Source of the DNA: Erythrobacter sp.
GTDB taxonomy: Bacteria > Pseudomonadota > Alphaproteobacteria > Sphingomonadales > Sphingomonadaceae
NCBI GenBank assembly: GCA_013214365.1
Contig: JABSPI010000030.1
Location: 1-11,869, forward strand
DNA length: 11,869 nucleotides
Reading direction: 5' to 3'
Shown here: one piece after another, positions 1 to 5,707 of the stretch
How positions within the stretch are numbered: the first letter of the stretch is position 1
Layout of the letters: every line of letters starts with the position of its first letter
Notes under the pieces: model-generated
Databases searched by the model: none
What the model was told of the DNA's origin: nothing
The model's input: the letters and a program-made list of their open reading frames with translations, nothing else
Program-made: the position numbers and the translations under genes

Positions 1-8
1 GGCATTTG

Positions 9-329
9 TCAATCACTCGGTTGTGGAGACAACTTTGTCGATAAATCGAAAATTTGCATACATTGTGGTTTTGTAAGAGATTGTGCGCACATGTCGAGAA
101 AGTGTAGGGAAAGCGAAAAAGTGATTGATTTCCAGAAGATGTTTGAGGCAATAGCCTTGGGGCATTCAGGGTGCGCGATGAGCCACTCGATCGTTGGCCG
201 TGCGAAGTCCCAATTCAGACTGCTGCCGCAATGATAAAGGCCCAGTGCTCCTTTGTCTGCCAAGAACGCCTGCATTGCGGCGTTCTCTTCCGCATAGAGA
301 TTGTTGAAGTCAAATGGAGCGTCACTCAT
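9..329 (-). CDS. Small DUF4274-like protein
   Basis: This is a 106-residue ORF of unknown function. Residues 29-66 resemble the DUF4274 pattern: the NWD triplet (39-41), P45, the HPEC segment (53-56) and an A-x-x-IFW block (61-66). No signal peptide or membrane segment is visible, so it is probably cytoplasmic. Its ATG overlaps the stop of the upstream YceI gene by 4 bases (ATGA arrangement), which suggests translational coupling within one transcript; only a weak GAGCG sits ahead of the start. The part after residue 68 no longer looks like the family, and the DNA becomes AT-rich below about position 140, with all three minus-strand frames nearly open. The tail may therefore be divergent, recombined or frameshifted. 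The family call is from motif memory, not a search. The ORF itself is well supported by the coupling. Confidence 0.6.
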   Translation of the reverse strand: MSDAPFDFNNLYAEENAAMQAFLADKGALGLYHCGSSLNWDFARPTIEWLIAHPECPKAIASNIFWKSITFSLSLHFLDMCAQSLTKPQCMQIFDLSTKLSPQPSD

Positions 330-931
330 CGCTCAAACGCAATCGAAAAGCTCACCGGCACGACCGGCGTGATCGAGCTGAGCCCGGCCAGCGCCTGCAA
401 TTGCGCCAATCCCTCGGTCAATTCCAGCGCGTCGGCATAGACGATCACAGGTTCGACGGAAGTCACCAACACGCCGTTTTCAGAAGTTCGGGTGATCGCA
501 ACCTGGGTCCCGATAGGCGCCTCGACGCCTTTGACATTCAAGGTCGCTTCGAGCGGTTGGGTGATGCTCTGGCCCACGCCCAGCGCCTCGAAAGCAGCTG
601 GATCGATTTGCGCGGTCACAATTGCGGTCGGATAGTCCGCGACCTGGAAGAAGACATCGCGCATGCGTTCATTGCGGATATCCACCTTGGTCTCGACGGT
701 CGCAAGGTCGATCTCGACACTCGCGGCGCCCTGCGCGCTCACGCTGCCCGAAAAGCCGGACAAGGAATTGCTCTCAGCAACCTCACCAGATTTGATGCTG
801 ACATAAGACAGGCTCGATCTATCTGTATCGACGCTCCACGTGCCCTCGACCAGCGGCATCGGCTCTGATGGTGTCGGCCCGCAGGCAGGCAGGGCGGCGA
901 GCAGGACGAGCGGTGCAAAACGAAAGAGCAT
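326..931 (-). CDS. YceI-like domain lipoprotein
   Basis: A 201-residue exported protein. Residues 1-17 form a lipoprotein signal peptide with an LPAC lipobox, so C17 is the likely lipidated cysteine. The rest matches the YceI-like beta-barrel fold: a W-S-V-D opening near residues 32-35, SGFSG at about 58-62, a V-E-I-D-L strand (72-76), N-E-R-M-R-D (88-93), and the D-Y-P motif (99-101). YceI family members bind isoprenoid or other lipid ligands in a hydrophobic barrel. The ligand here is unknown. The ORF extends 9 bases further to a TTG at 940, but that TTG touches the AAGGA ribosome-binding site, while the ATG at 931 sits 9 bases from it; I therefore use the ATG. It is the first gene of a two-gene unit with the DUF4274-like gene and is divergent from the serine hydrolase. 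Confidence 0.87.
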   Translation of the reverse strand: MLFRFAPLVLLAALPACGPTPSEPMPLVEGTWSVDTDRSSLSYVSIKSGEVAESNSLSGFSGSVSAQGAASVEIDLATVETKVDIRNERMRDVFFQVADYPTAIVTAQIDPAAFEALGVGQSITQPLEATLNVKGVEAPIGTQVAITRTSENGVLVTSVEPVIVYADALELTEGLAQLQALAGLSSITPVVPVSFSIAFER

Positions 932-940
932 GACAGACAA

Positions 941-945
941 TCCTT
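941..945 (-). promoter_or_regulatory. Ribosome binding site deciding the YceI gene start
   Basis: AAGGA on the minus strand lies 9 bases ahead of the ATG at 931. It leaves no spacer to the in-frame TTG at 940, which rules out the longer ORF as the translated form. Confidence 0.7.
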
Positions 946-1065
946 GTTTTAAGCCGTTGTGGTCGGCTTTTTCTAATAAGCGCGGTGCATTGGATCCTTG
1001 TATGTCAGAATGCGCCGGTCAGAAAAAGGTTGCGAGGCGATTTGAGCGAAAGTTAAGAACTCACC

Positions 1066-2508
1066 ATGATTCAAATCCTTCGATCCCGCCTTCGCTTAGG
1101 TCTTGCACTTGTTGCAGCAACCACAAGCGCCATGATCTACGCCCAAGACGTGCCTTGGAGCAGCGCTGATATCGATAGAGCGCTGGTGCCACTGGTATCG
1201 TTCGAAGGCGAAGAAGATCAGCGCCTATCGCTCGAAGAACGGCGCCAGCAATTGGGCGTGCGTGCCGCCAGCGTAGCGGTGATGCGCGAGGGCAATATCG
1301 CCTGGGCGCGCGCCTATGGCGAAAATATCGATGAGGACACCGTTTTCCAGTTCGCATCGCTTTCCAAACCCGTCGCAGCGGCCGGGATCATCGCCTTTGC
1401 TTTTGAGCAGGGTGTCGGGCTTGAAGATGATATTGCCGGCGACTTGCCTGGGCTTGATATGGCGCAGGTCAATCCAGATGGTGCGCCGATCACTTTGCGC
1501 GCCTTGCTCTCCCACACAAACGGAACCAGCGTATCGGGCTTTCCAGGCTACGCGATGGACAAGCCTGTTCCCACCACCCGCCAAGTGATCGAAGGGTCCG
1601 GCCCCACCAACACCGATCCGGTGATCGTGACGCCAAATCCCTCGGGCGAACGGCGCTATTCAGGGGGCGGATATACGCTGGCGCAATATTGGGCAGAGCA
1701 AAAAAGCGGCGAGAATTTTCCCGCTTTGATGCGCCGGCTGGTGCTCGATCCGATCGGCATGAAACGTTCCACTTTCGCCTCTGGCACCGCCGAGACCTTC
1801 ACCCGCAGCAATGTGGCGCCGGGCTATTACTACAGCGGCGATATGGTGCCGGGAGGATGGAATATCCACCCCGAGCAAGCAGCCGCCAGCTTGTGGAGCA
1901 CACCGCGCGAATATCTGCTCTTCGTGCGCGCTTTGATGCTTGCGCTTGACGGCGATAGCTCGGCTGGAATTGACCCTGAAATTGCCCAACAAATGACCAC
2001 TCCAATCGCAAACTCTTACGGTTTGGGCATCGGCGTGTCCGAGGTCAAAGGAGAGATCAGGCTGAGCCATTCGGGGTCTAATGTGGGCTATAAAAGCAAT
2101 TTCATGGCCTATCCCGCGACGAAAGACGCAGTCATTTCCGTGGTGAATTCGGACAAAGGCTGGGCCATGGTCGGCGATATTGGTCGCACCGCCAACGTGG
2201 TCTATCAATGGCCGGTCGCGGCGCTTCCAAACTACACCCGGATGATGGCGAGCGATGCACAATTGCAGATCTATGCCGGCGATTATCGCGAGCAAGGCGA
2301 CGACGAGGTGATCTTCACGCTGGCCGCCAAAGCGCCCTCGATCGTGGGCTCAGCCCCGTCGGGCTATCGGTTTGAACTGGTGCAAATCGGCGAGGCGACC
2401 TTTGTCAATCCTGAGGACGGGCGCGAAAGCGTGTTCACCATCTCCCCTGACGGGGAGGTCAGCGTCACATTTCAAGGCACGGTTTTCGTGAAACGCGCGG
2501 CGCCCTGA
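1066..2508 (+). CDS. Exported serine hydrolase, beta-lactamase/PBP-like (S12 type)
   Basis: A 480-residue protein with a Sec signal peptide (residues 1-26, cleavage likely after I-Y-A) and an S12-type serine hydrolase domain. The catalytic S-x-x-K is S98-L-S-K101, in the usual F-A-S-L-S-K setting. The conserved L-L-S-H-T-N-G block is at 148-153. The tyrosine motif is Y198-S-G with G in place of the usual Asn, within Y-S-G-G-G-Y, and the third motif is H335-S-G. The last 90 or so residues look like an extra C-terminal beta domain, as in many esterase or D-aminopeptidase relatives. It probably acts in the periplasm on an ester, amide or D-amino acid substrate. The sequence alone does not show whether it hydrolyses beta-lactams. 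The start has a poor Shine-Dalgarno but is favoured by the signal peptide. Its TGA directly abuts the guaA stop on the other strand. Confidence 0.9.
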   Translation: MIQILRSRLRLGLALVAATTSAMIYAQDVPWSSADIDRALVPLVSFEGEEDQRLSLEERRQQLGVRAASVAVMREGNIAWARAYGENIDEDTVFQFASLSKPVAAAGIIAFAFEQGVGLEDDIAGDLPGLDMAQVNPDGAPITLRALLSHTNGTSVSGFPGYAMDKPVPTTRQVIEGSGPTNTDPVIVTPNPSGERRYSGGGYTLAQYWAEQKSGENFPALMRRLVLDPIGMKRSTFASGTAETFTRSNVAPGYYYSGDMVPGGWNIHPEQAAASLWSTPREYLLFVRALMLALDGDSSAGIDPEIAQQMTTPIANSYGLGIGVSEVKGEIRLSHSGSNVGYKSNFMAYPATKDAVISVVNSDKGWAMVGDIGRTANVVYQWPVAALPNYTRMMASDAQLQIYAGDYREQGDDEVIFTLAAKAPSIVGSAPSGYRFELVQIGEATFVNPEDGRESVFTISPDGEVSVTFQGTVFVKRAAP

Positions 2509-4083
2509 TTATTCCCATTCAATCGTGCCGGGCGGCTTGCTGGTGTAATCATACACCACGCGGTTGATCCCCTGCACTTCGTTGACGATGCGGGTCGCAA
2601 CCCCGGTGAGGAAGGCGGCATCGAACGGATAGACATCGGCGGTCATCCCGTCGGTTGATGTCACCGCGCGCAGGCCGCACACGCTGTCATAGGTGCGCGC
2701 ATCGCCCATCACGCCGACCGTTTTGACCGGCAACAACACCGCAAAGGCTTGCCAGATCGCATCGTAAAGCCCGGCATTGCGGATCTCTTCGAGGTAGATC
2801 GCATCGGCTTTGCGCAGGATATCGCAGCGTTCCTTGGTCACTTCGCCCGGTATCCGGATCGCAAGGCCGGGTCCGGGGAAGGGATGGCGCCCGACAAAGG
2901 CTTCGGGCAGGCCCAGCTCGCGGCCCAGATCGCGCACTTCATCCTTGAACAATTCGCGCAAAGGCTCGACCAGTTCCATATTCATGCGTTCGGGCAGGCC
3001 GCCGACATTGTGGTGGCTTTTGATCGTGACGCTTGGCCCGCCGGTGAAGCTGACGCTTTCGATCACGTCGGGATAGAGCGTGCCTTGGGCGAGGAAATCG
3101 GCCCCGCCGACCTTTTTCGCTTCGGCCTCGAACAGGTCGATAAATGCCCCGCCGATAAATTTGCGCTTCTTTTCCGGATCCGTCACGCCTTCAAGCCCGG
3201 CGAGGAAGGTCTCCTCGGCATCCACCGCGACCAGCGGAATATTGTAATGGTCACGGAACAGCGAGACCACCTGTTCGGTTTCATTGAGCCGCATCAGGCC
3301 GTGATCGACATAGACACAGGTCAATTGGTCACCGATCGCCTCGTGGATAAGCACCGCGGCAACCGCGCTGTCGACCCCGCCCGACAGCCCGCAAATCACC
3401 CGGCCCTCGCCCACTTGCGCGCGAATTTCGGCGATTTTGGTCTTGCGAAACTCGGCCATGGTCCAATCCCCGCGCAGGCCGCAGACATGGCGCACAAAAT
3501 TGGCCAGCAATTTGCCGCCATCGGGTGTGTGGACCACTTCGGGGTGGAATTGGGTGCCGTAAAATTTGCGCTTTTCATCGGCGATCACCGCGAACGGCGC
3601 GCCATCGGACGTGGCGACGATTTCGAACCCGTCGGCAAATTGGGTGACTTTGTCGCCATGGCTCATCCAGACCTGGTGACGCTCGCCCTCTTTCCACATG
3701 CCATCGAACAGCGCGCACGGTTTGGTCACCGTCAGATAGGCGCGGCCAAATTCGCCGCCTTCGCCGGTTTCATGGCCCGGTCGCACTTCGCCGCCCAATT
3801 GGTGCGACATGACCTGTTGGCCATAACAAATGCCAAGGATCGGAACCCCGGCTTCAAACAGGCTTTGCGGACAACGCGGCGACCCGTCTTCGGGCACGCT
3901 GGCAGGCGAGCCGGACAAGATGATGCCTTTGGGCTTCATCCGCCGGAATGCCGCCTCGGCGAGCGAGAAGGGGGCGATTTCGGAATAGACGCCCGCCTCG
4001 CGCACGCGGCGCGCGATCAATTGGGTTACCTGGCTGCCGAAATCGACAATGAGGATCGAATCTGGGAGGTGCTGGTCTTGCAT
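2509..4083 (-). CDS. guaA: GMP synthase (glutamine-hydrolysing)
   Basis: A 524-residue cytoplasmic enzyme converting XMP to GMP with ATP and glutamine, the last step of de novo guanine nucleotide synthesis. The class I glutamine amidotransferase domain (about 8-205) has the triad C86 (in G-I-C-Y-G), H180 and E182. The ATP pyrophosphatase domain has the P-loop S234-G-G-V-D-S239. The C-terminal dimerisation domain carries H-P-F-P-G-P-G (400-406) and the family's K-P-P-G-T-I-E-W-E ending (516-524). No catalytic residue is missing. The frame is open 43 codons further upstream to a TTG at 4212, but that extension is low in family-like features. I start at the ATG at 4083, which gives the usual N-terminus just before I-L-I-V-D-F-G-S. 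No clear Shine-Dalgarno precedes it. It is monocistronic here and convergent with the serine hydrolase. Confidence 0.97.
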   Translation of the reverse strand: MQDQHLPDSILIVDFGSQVTQLIARRVREAGVYSEIAPFSLAEAAFRRMKPKGIILSGSPASVPEDGSPRCPQSLFEAGVPILGICYGQQVMSHQLGGEVRPGHETGEGGEFGRAYLTVTKPCALFDGMWKEGERHQVWMSHGDKVTQFADGFEIVATSDGAPFAVIADEKRKFYGTQFHPEVVHTPDGGKLLANFVRHVCGLRGDWTMAEFRKTKIAEIRAQVGEGRVICGLSGGVDSAVAAVLIHEAIGDQLTCVYVDHGLMRLNETEQVVSLFRDHYNIPLVAVDAEETFLAGLEGVTDPEKKRKFIGGAFIDLFEAEAKKVGGADFLAQGTLYPDVIESVSFTGGPSVTIKSHHNVGGLPERMNMELVEPLRELFKDEVRDLGRELGLPEAFVGRHPFPGPGLAIRIPGEVTKERCDILRKADAIYLEEIRNAGLYDAIWQAFAVLLPVKTVGVMGDARTYDSVCGLRAVTSTDGMTADVYPFDAAFLTGVATRIVNEVQGINRVVYDYTSKPPGTIEWE

Positions 4084-4204
4084 GGGCGCAGTTACGCCGT
4101 GTGGGGGTAAGCTGTCCAGCGCGCGGTTTGCCCTTTTATCAGATGCTTGGCCGAAATCGGGCATTTTTCCGCACAATTTTCGTGAAAAAAACCTTGCATT
4201 GAGG

Positions 4205-4230
4205 GGAACCAAAAGCGCTTAGCTCGCGTA
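4205..4230 (+). promoter_or_regulatory. Possible EcfG-type (general stress sigma) promoter
   Basis: GGAAC (4205-4209), a 17-base spacer, then CGTA (4227-4230). The alphaproteobacterial EcfG consensus is GGAAC-N16/17-CGTT, so this is one base off in the -10. Transcription from here would start near the inverted repeat at 4231-4250 and include the hairpin at 4266-4320 in the leader of the UrcA-family gene. A match this short can arise by chance. Confidence 0.28.
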
Positions 4231-4250
4231 TGCACAATGCACTTTGTGCA
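4231..4250. repeat. Perfect dyad TGCACAA-N6-TTGTGCA
   Basis: Two 7-base arms (4231-4237 and 4244-4250) separated by TGCACT. The dyad lies at the expected transcription start of the candidate promoter just upstream, so it could be an operator or a small 5' hairpin. No binding protein can be named. Confidence 0.5.
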
Positions 4251-4265
4251 GCGCAACATAAATGC

Positions 4266-4320
4266 TGAGCTGATTCGCCCGGCCAAGTGGCCTCAAACAG
4301 GCCGCCGGATGATCAGCTCA
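4266..4320 (+). promoter_or_regulatory. Long stem-loop in the leader of the UrcA-family gene
   Basis: The outer stem is a perfect 9-bp pairing of TGAGCTGAT (4266-4274) with ATCAGCTCA (4312-4320). The middle stem pairs CCGGC (4279-4283) with GCCGG (4304-4308). The inner stem pairs GGCCT (4289-4293) with AGGCC (4299-4303), closing a CAAAC loop. That is 19 base pairs in 55 bases, with one internal loop and one 5-base bulge. It ends 84 bases before the ATG and has no U-run after it, so it is not a simple terminator. An mRNA-stability or protein-binding element is the likeliest role. Confidence 0.6.
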
Positions 4321-4404
4321 AGCGGCGCAAAGCAAAAGATAAAAGGGCCGGTCAACGGCTCAGAAATGGGTAGAGACCCGGATAATTTTTTGGAGTTTTT
4401 AAAT

Positions 4405-4737
4405 ATGCGTACCCTTCTCCCCCTCGCCATCATCGCTGGCGCTTTGGCTGCTCCGGCGGTTGCTGCCGGTCCGTTGGTGGAAGAGAAAGTGACCGAAGTG
4501 CGGATCGACCTCGAAGCATACGACCTCAGCAGCGACGCCGACCGCGCCGTGCTCGAGCGCCGCATCAATGCGCAATTGCGCAAGGCCTGCACCTCGCAAG
4601 CCGCCTTCCCCTATGGCGGCAAGACCGATCGTTTGGACGAGAAGTGCTTCACCGACGCACGCCGCGAGGCAATGGCGCAGGTCGAAGCGGCGGCCTTGGC
4701 TGCATCGACCAACACCCAAGAGGTGGCCGCCAGCTAA
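4405..4737 (+). CDS. UrcA-family secreted small protein
   Basis: A 110-residue protein with a clear Sec signal peptide (1-21, ending A-V-A-A). It is followed by the UrcA-like pattern: a V-R-I-D-L strand (32-36), Y39-D-L-S-S, and L50-E-R-R-I-N-A-Q-L leading to a cysteine at 62; a second cysteine at 81 could form a disulfide with it. UrcA proteins are small periplasmic proteins of unknown function, frequent in Sphingomonadales and Caulobacterales. The ORF stays open far upstream, but the start at 4405 is fixed by the signal peptide and by GGAG at 4392-4395, 9 bases ahead. The C-terminus is Ala-rich and probably disordered or helical. The gene stands alone, with a structured leader upstream and a strong terminator downstream. 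Confidence 0.82.
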   Translation: MRTLLPLAIIAGALAAPAVAAGPLVEEKVTEVRIDLEAYDLSSDADRAVLERRINAQLRKACTSQAAFPYGGKTDRLDEKCFTDARREAMAQVEAAALAASTNTQEVAAS

Positions 4738-4763
4738 GCGCGTCCATCGCCACCCCCTTTCAC

Positions 4764-4800
4764 ACGGCCGTCGGAGCGATCCGGCGGCCGTTTTGTTTGG
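4764..4800 (+). terminator. Intrinsic terminator of the UrcA-family gene
   Basis: A 12-bp stem (4764-4775 with 4780-4791, one G-U pair) closes a GCGA tetraloop of the stable GNRA type and is followed by TTT-G-TTT. It lies 26 bases after the stop codon. Confidence 0.88.
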
Positions 4801-4814
4801 GCCGTTTTGTTTGG
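4787..4814. repeat. Tandem 14-base direct repeat at the terminator tail
   Basis: GCCGTTTTGTTTGG occurs twice, back to back (4787-4800 and 4801-4814), and a decayed third copy (GGCC-TTTGTTTGAGG) follows. The first copy contains the 3' end of the terminator stem and its T-run, so the terminator tail has been duplicated by slippage. Confidence 0.85.
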
Positions 4815-4931
4815 GGCCTTTGTTTGAGGTGCACGGCGAGGTGCGCGCTGGACGGCGGGACGGTTGGGCGGCGCCTGATCGTTGATTGCATATTTTTCAA
4901 CATAATTGCTCGTTTTCGCATTTGTGTTTCG

Positions 4932-4937
4932 TATAAT
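4932..4937 (+). promoter_or_regulatory. Consensus -10 box upstream of the hairpin array
   Basis: A perfect TATAAT in an AT-rich stretch. The best -35 I can find is TTGCTC (4906-4911) at a too-long 20-base spacing, so the promoter is incomplete by the usual rules. Transcription would begin at about 4943-4945, just ahead of the first hairpin. Confidence 0.4.
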
Positions 4938-5144
4938 CGAACATTAGATGGGCTCCAGCGACGCACAGCCAGCCCCTCTCTCCATGCTGGTACCCCTTAA
5001 AGTGCGGCGCACCTGGCAATCCGCATCCGGCATGGGTGCAATTGCCAACCTGCTTGCCGATCGCAAGCGGCCATATGCGAAAGCGCTTTTGCGCGGATGA
5101 GATGACTTCCAGCACCTCATCCAACATGACGCCAAAGCCATCGT

Positions 5145-5166
5145 GCAACGCTCCCCCCCGCGTTGC
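5145..5166 (+). other. Hairpin with TCCCCCCC loop (first)
   Basis: GCAACGC (5145-5151) pairs perfectly with GCGTTGC (5160-5166) around the octamer loop TCCCCCCC. The loop is identical to that of the hairpin at 5275-5337 while the stems are unrelated. Confidence 0.75.
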
Positions 5167-5177
5167 GGCCGCTTAGA

Positions 5178-5255
5178 GATCGACCGGCGTGAAAACCTCT
5201 GGCGCCCCTCCCCCTATAGGGCGCCGGGATCGGGGTTTTCACAGCCGGCTCGATC
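5178..5255 (+). other. Long imperfect palindrome with CTCCCCCTATA loop
   Basis: Four paired blocks stack in order: GATCG/CGATC, CCGGC/GCCGG, GTGAAAACC/GGTTTTCAC and GGCGCCC/GGGCGCC. They give 26 base pairs in 78 bases. Interruptions are small (A versus CT, a single A, and TCT versus GGGATCGG). The 11-base loop at 5208-5218 is again C-rich. It could be an RNA domain or a mobile palindromic element. No flanking target duplication is evident. Confidence 0.8.
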
Positions 5256-5274
5256 AGGCCGATCGAACAAGGCA

Positions 5275-5337
5275 GCGAGCGAGACGCGGTCAACCAATTC
5301 TCCCCCCCGAATGGTGGCCGCGTCTCCACCCGCTCGC
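5275..5337 (+). other. Hairpin with TCCCCCCC loop (second)
   Basis: Outer GCGAGC (5275-5280) pairs with GCTCGC (5332-5337), GAGACGCGG (5281-5289) with CCGCGTCTC (5318-5326), and inner ACCA and TTC (with one bulged A) with GAATGGT (5309-5315). The loop is TCCCCCCC (5301-5308), closed by C-G exactly as in the hairpin at 5145-5166. There are 22 base pairs in total. Confidence 0.78.
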
Positions 5338-5582
5338 GCGCATTGCATGACCTGCTCAGTGCCCCTCTGACCCTCTTAGGTCCCTTTAGGGCACCTTGAG
5401 GCGCATCCGACTGCGTTATTTATGCAAAGAATGTGCGAGTGATGATGTTTTTGAACTGCGATGTTTAAAAATTTAAATGCGCCGAGTGGTAATAATGTTA
5501 CACCTGATCGACTACTTGTCATCACATACGGGCCGCGCGCCAATGTGTGCCCGCCAACAAGAACTCTAAAAGGAGCAAATTG

Positions 5583-5666
5583 ATGCAATCCCTCTTCGAA
5601 AAAACCCTCGCTCTCATCGCTGCATTGATGCTGAGCGGCGCAAGTTTCAACGCGCTGATCATCTGA
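5583..5666 (+). CDS. 27-residue hydrophobic miniprotein
   Basis: A complete 28-codon ORF from ATG to TGA. AAAGGAG at 5569-5575 is the strongest Shine-Dalgarno in the window, with AGGAG 7 bases from the ATG. The product begins M-Q-S-L-F-E-K-T and continues with a hydrophobic helix (about residues 8-20), then S-F-N-A-L-I-I. That is a short charged head followed by one possible membrane helix, or a signal-peptide-like peptide. I do not recognise a family. It follows the hairpin array and could be its translated end or an independent gene; TTGAAC (5451-5456) with TTAAAT (5473-5478) is a weak possible promoter. It is convergent with the ligase gene, 41 bases away. Its length puts it below usual gene-calling limits, so the evidence is the ribosome-binding site and the amphiphilic layout. 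Confidence 0.62.
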   Translation: MQSLFEKTLALIAALMLSGASFNALII

Positions 5667-5707
5667 CCAGCGCGCGGCCGCAAACCCACGAATAGCCGGG
5701 CCGCTTG

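Larger units (their letters stand above)
4084..4404. other. Divergent intergenic region, guaA / UrcA-family gene
   Basis: 321 bases with no convincing gene. It must hold the guaA promoter on the minus strand; I see only a weak GATAAA-like box there. On the plus strand it holds a possible stress-sigma promoter (4205-4230), a perfect 7-base inverted repeat (4231-4250), a long leader hairpin (4266-4320) and the UrcA gene's GGAG ribosome-binding site (4392-4395). These are listed separately where supportable. Confidence 0.7.
4944..5401 (+). ncRNA. Candidate structured RNA with C-rich hairpin loops
   Basis: Successive stem-loops run across this stretch. Weaker ones are 4950-4995 (GGG/CCC plus CCAGC/GCTGG around a CCCCTCTCTCC-containing loop), 5014-5047 (7 plus 6 bp), 5050-5070 (8 bp), 5077-5092 (6 bp) and 5095-5122 (7 bp). 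Three are strong: 5145-5166, 5178-5255 and 5275-5337. A further one lies at 5372-5401 (AGGT-CCC/GGG-ACCT plus CCTC/GAGG, loop TTTA). The strong ones expose TCCCCCCC, CTCCCCCTATA and TCCCCCCC. Known parallels are the alphaproteobacterial CcsR or 'cuckoo' RNAs, whose CCUCCUCCC loops mimic the 16S anti-Shine-Dalgarno, but I do not recognise this as a member. The plus strand is preferred because of the TATAAT box. A weak stem with a TTATTTAT tail (about 5403-5424) could end it. Alternatives are a leader of the 27-codon ORF, a minus-strand leader with G-rich loops, or a REP/MITE-like element. Confidence 0.4.
4738..5582. other. 845-base intergenic region rich in stem-loops
   Basis: No ORF here has both neighbour-like codon usage and a good start. 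The region holds the UrcA terminator and its repeat (4764-4814), a G-rich stretch (about 4825-4875), an AT-rich promoter-like segment with TATAAT (4932-4937), and a chain of hairpins (4950-5401). An AT-rich stretch (5411-5515) then leads to the 27-codon ORF. Hairpins and the candidate RNA have their own entries. Confidence 0.7.

Noticed and set aside
2749..4110. 453-codon plus-strand ORF opposite guaA
   Set aside because: It is an antisense shadow of guaA caused by high third-position GC. It has no family-like motif, and the guaA reading is unambiguous.
4084..4212. N-terminal extension of GuaA to a TTG at 4212 (43 extra residues)
   Set aside because: The family N-terminus begins close to the I-L-I-V-D-F-G-S strand, and the ATG at 4083 gives exactly that.
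4237..4404. N-terminal extension of the UrcA-family protein upstream of 4405
   Set aside because: It would bury the signal peptide 56 residues into the protein and ignore the GGAG site 9 bases before the ATG at 4405.
4948..5100. 50-codon plus-strand ORF beginning just after the TATAAT box, almost leaderless
   Set aside because: Third-position base use is unlike that of neighbouring genes, there is no Shine-Dalgarno, and it is cut through by the hairpins. It could still be a leader peptide, but nothing positive supports it.
4944..5401. RNase P RNA, tmRNA, SRP RNA or 6S RNA as an explanation of the structured region
   Set aside because: None of the conserved sequence blocks of these RNAs could be found on either strand, and the loop pattern does not fit them.
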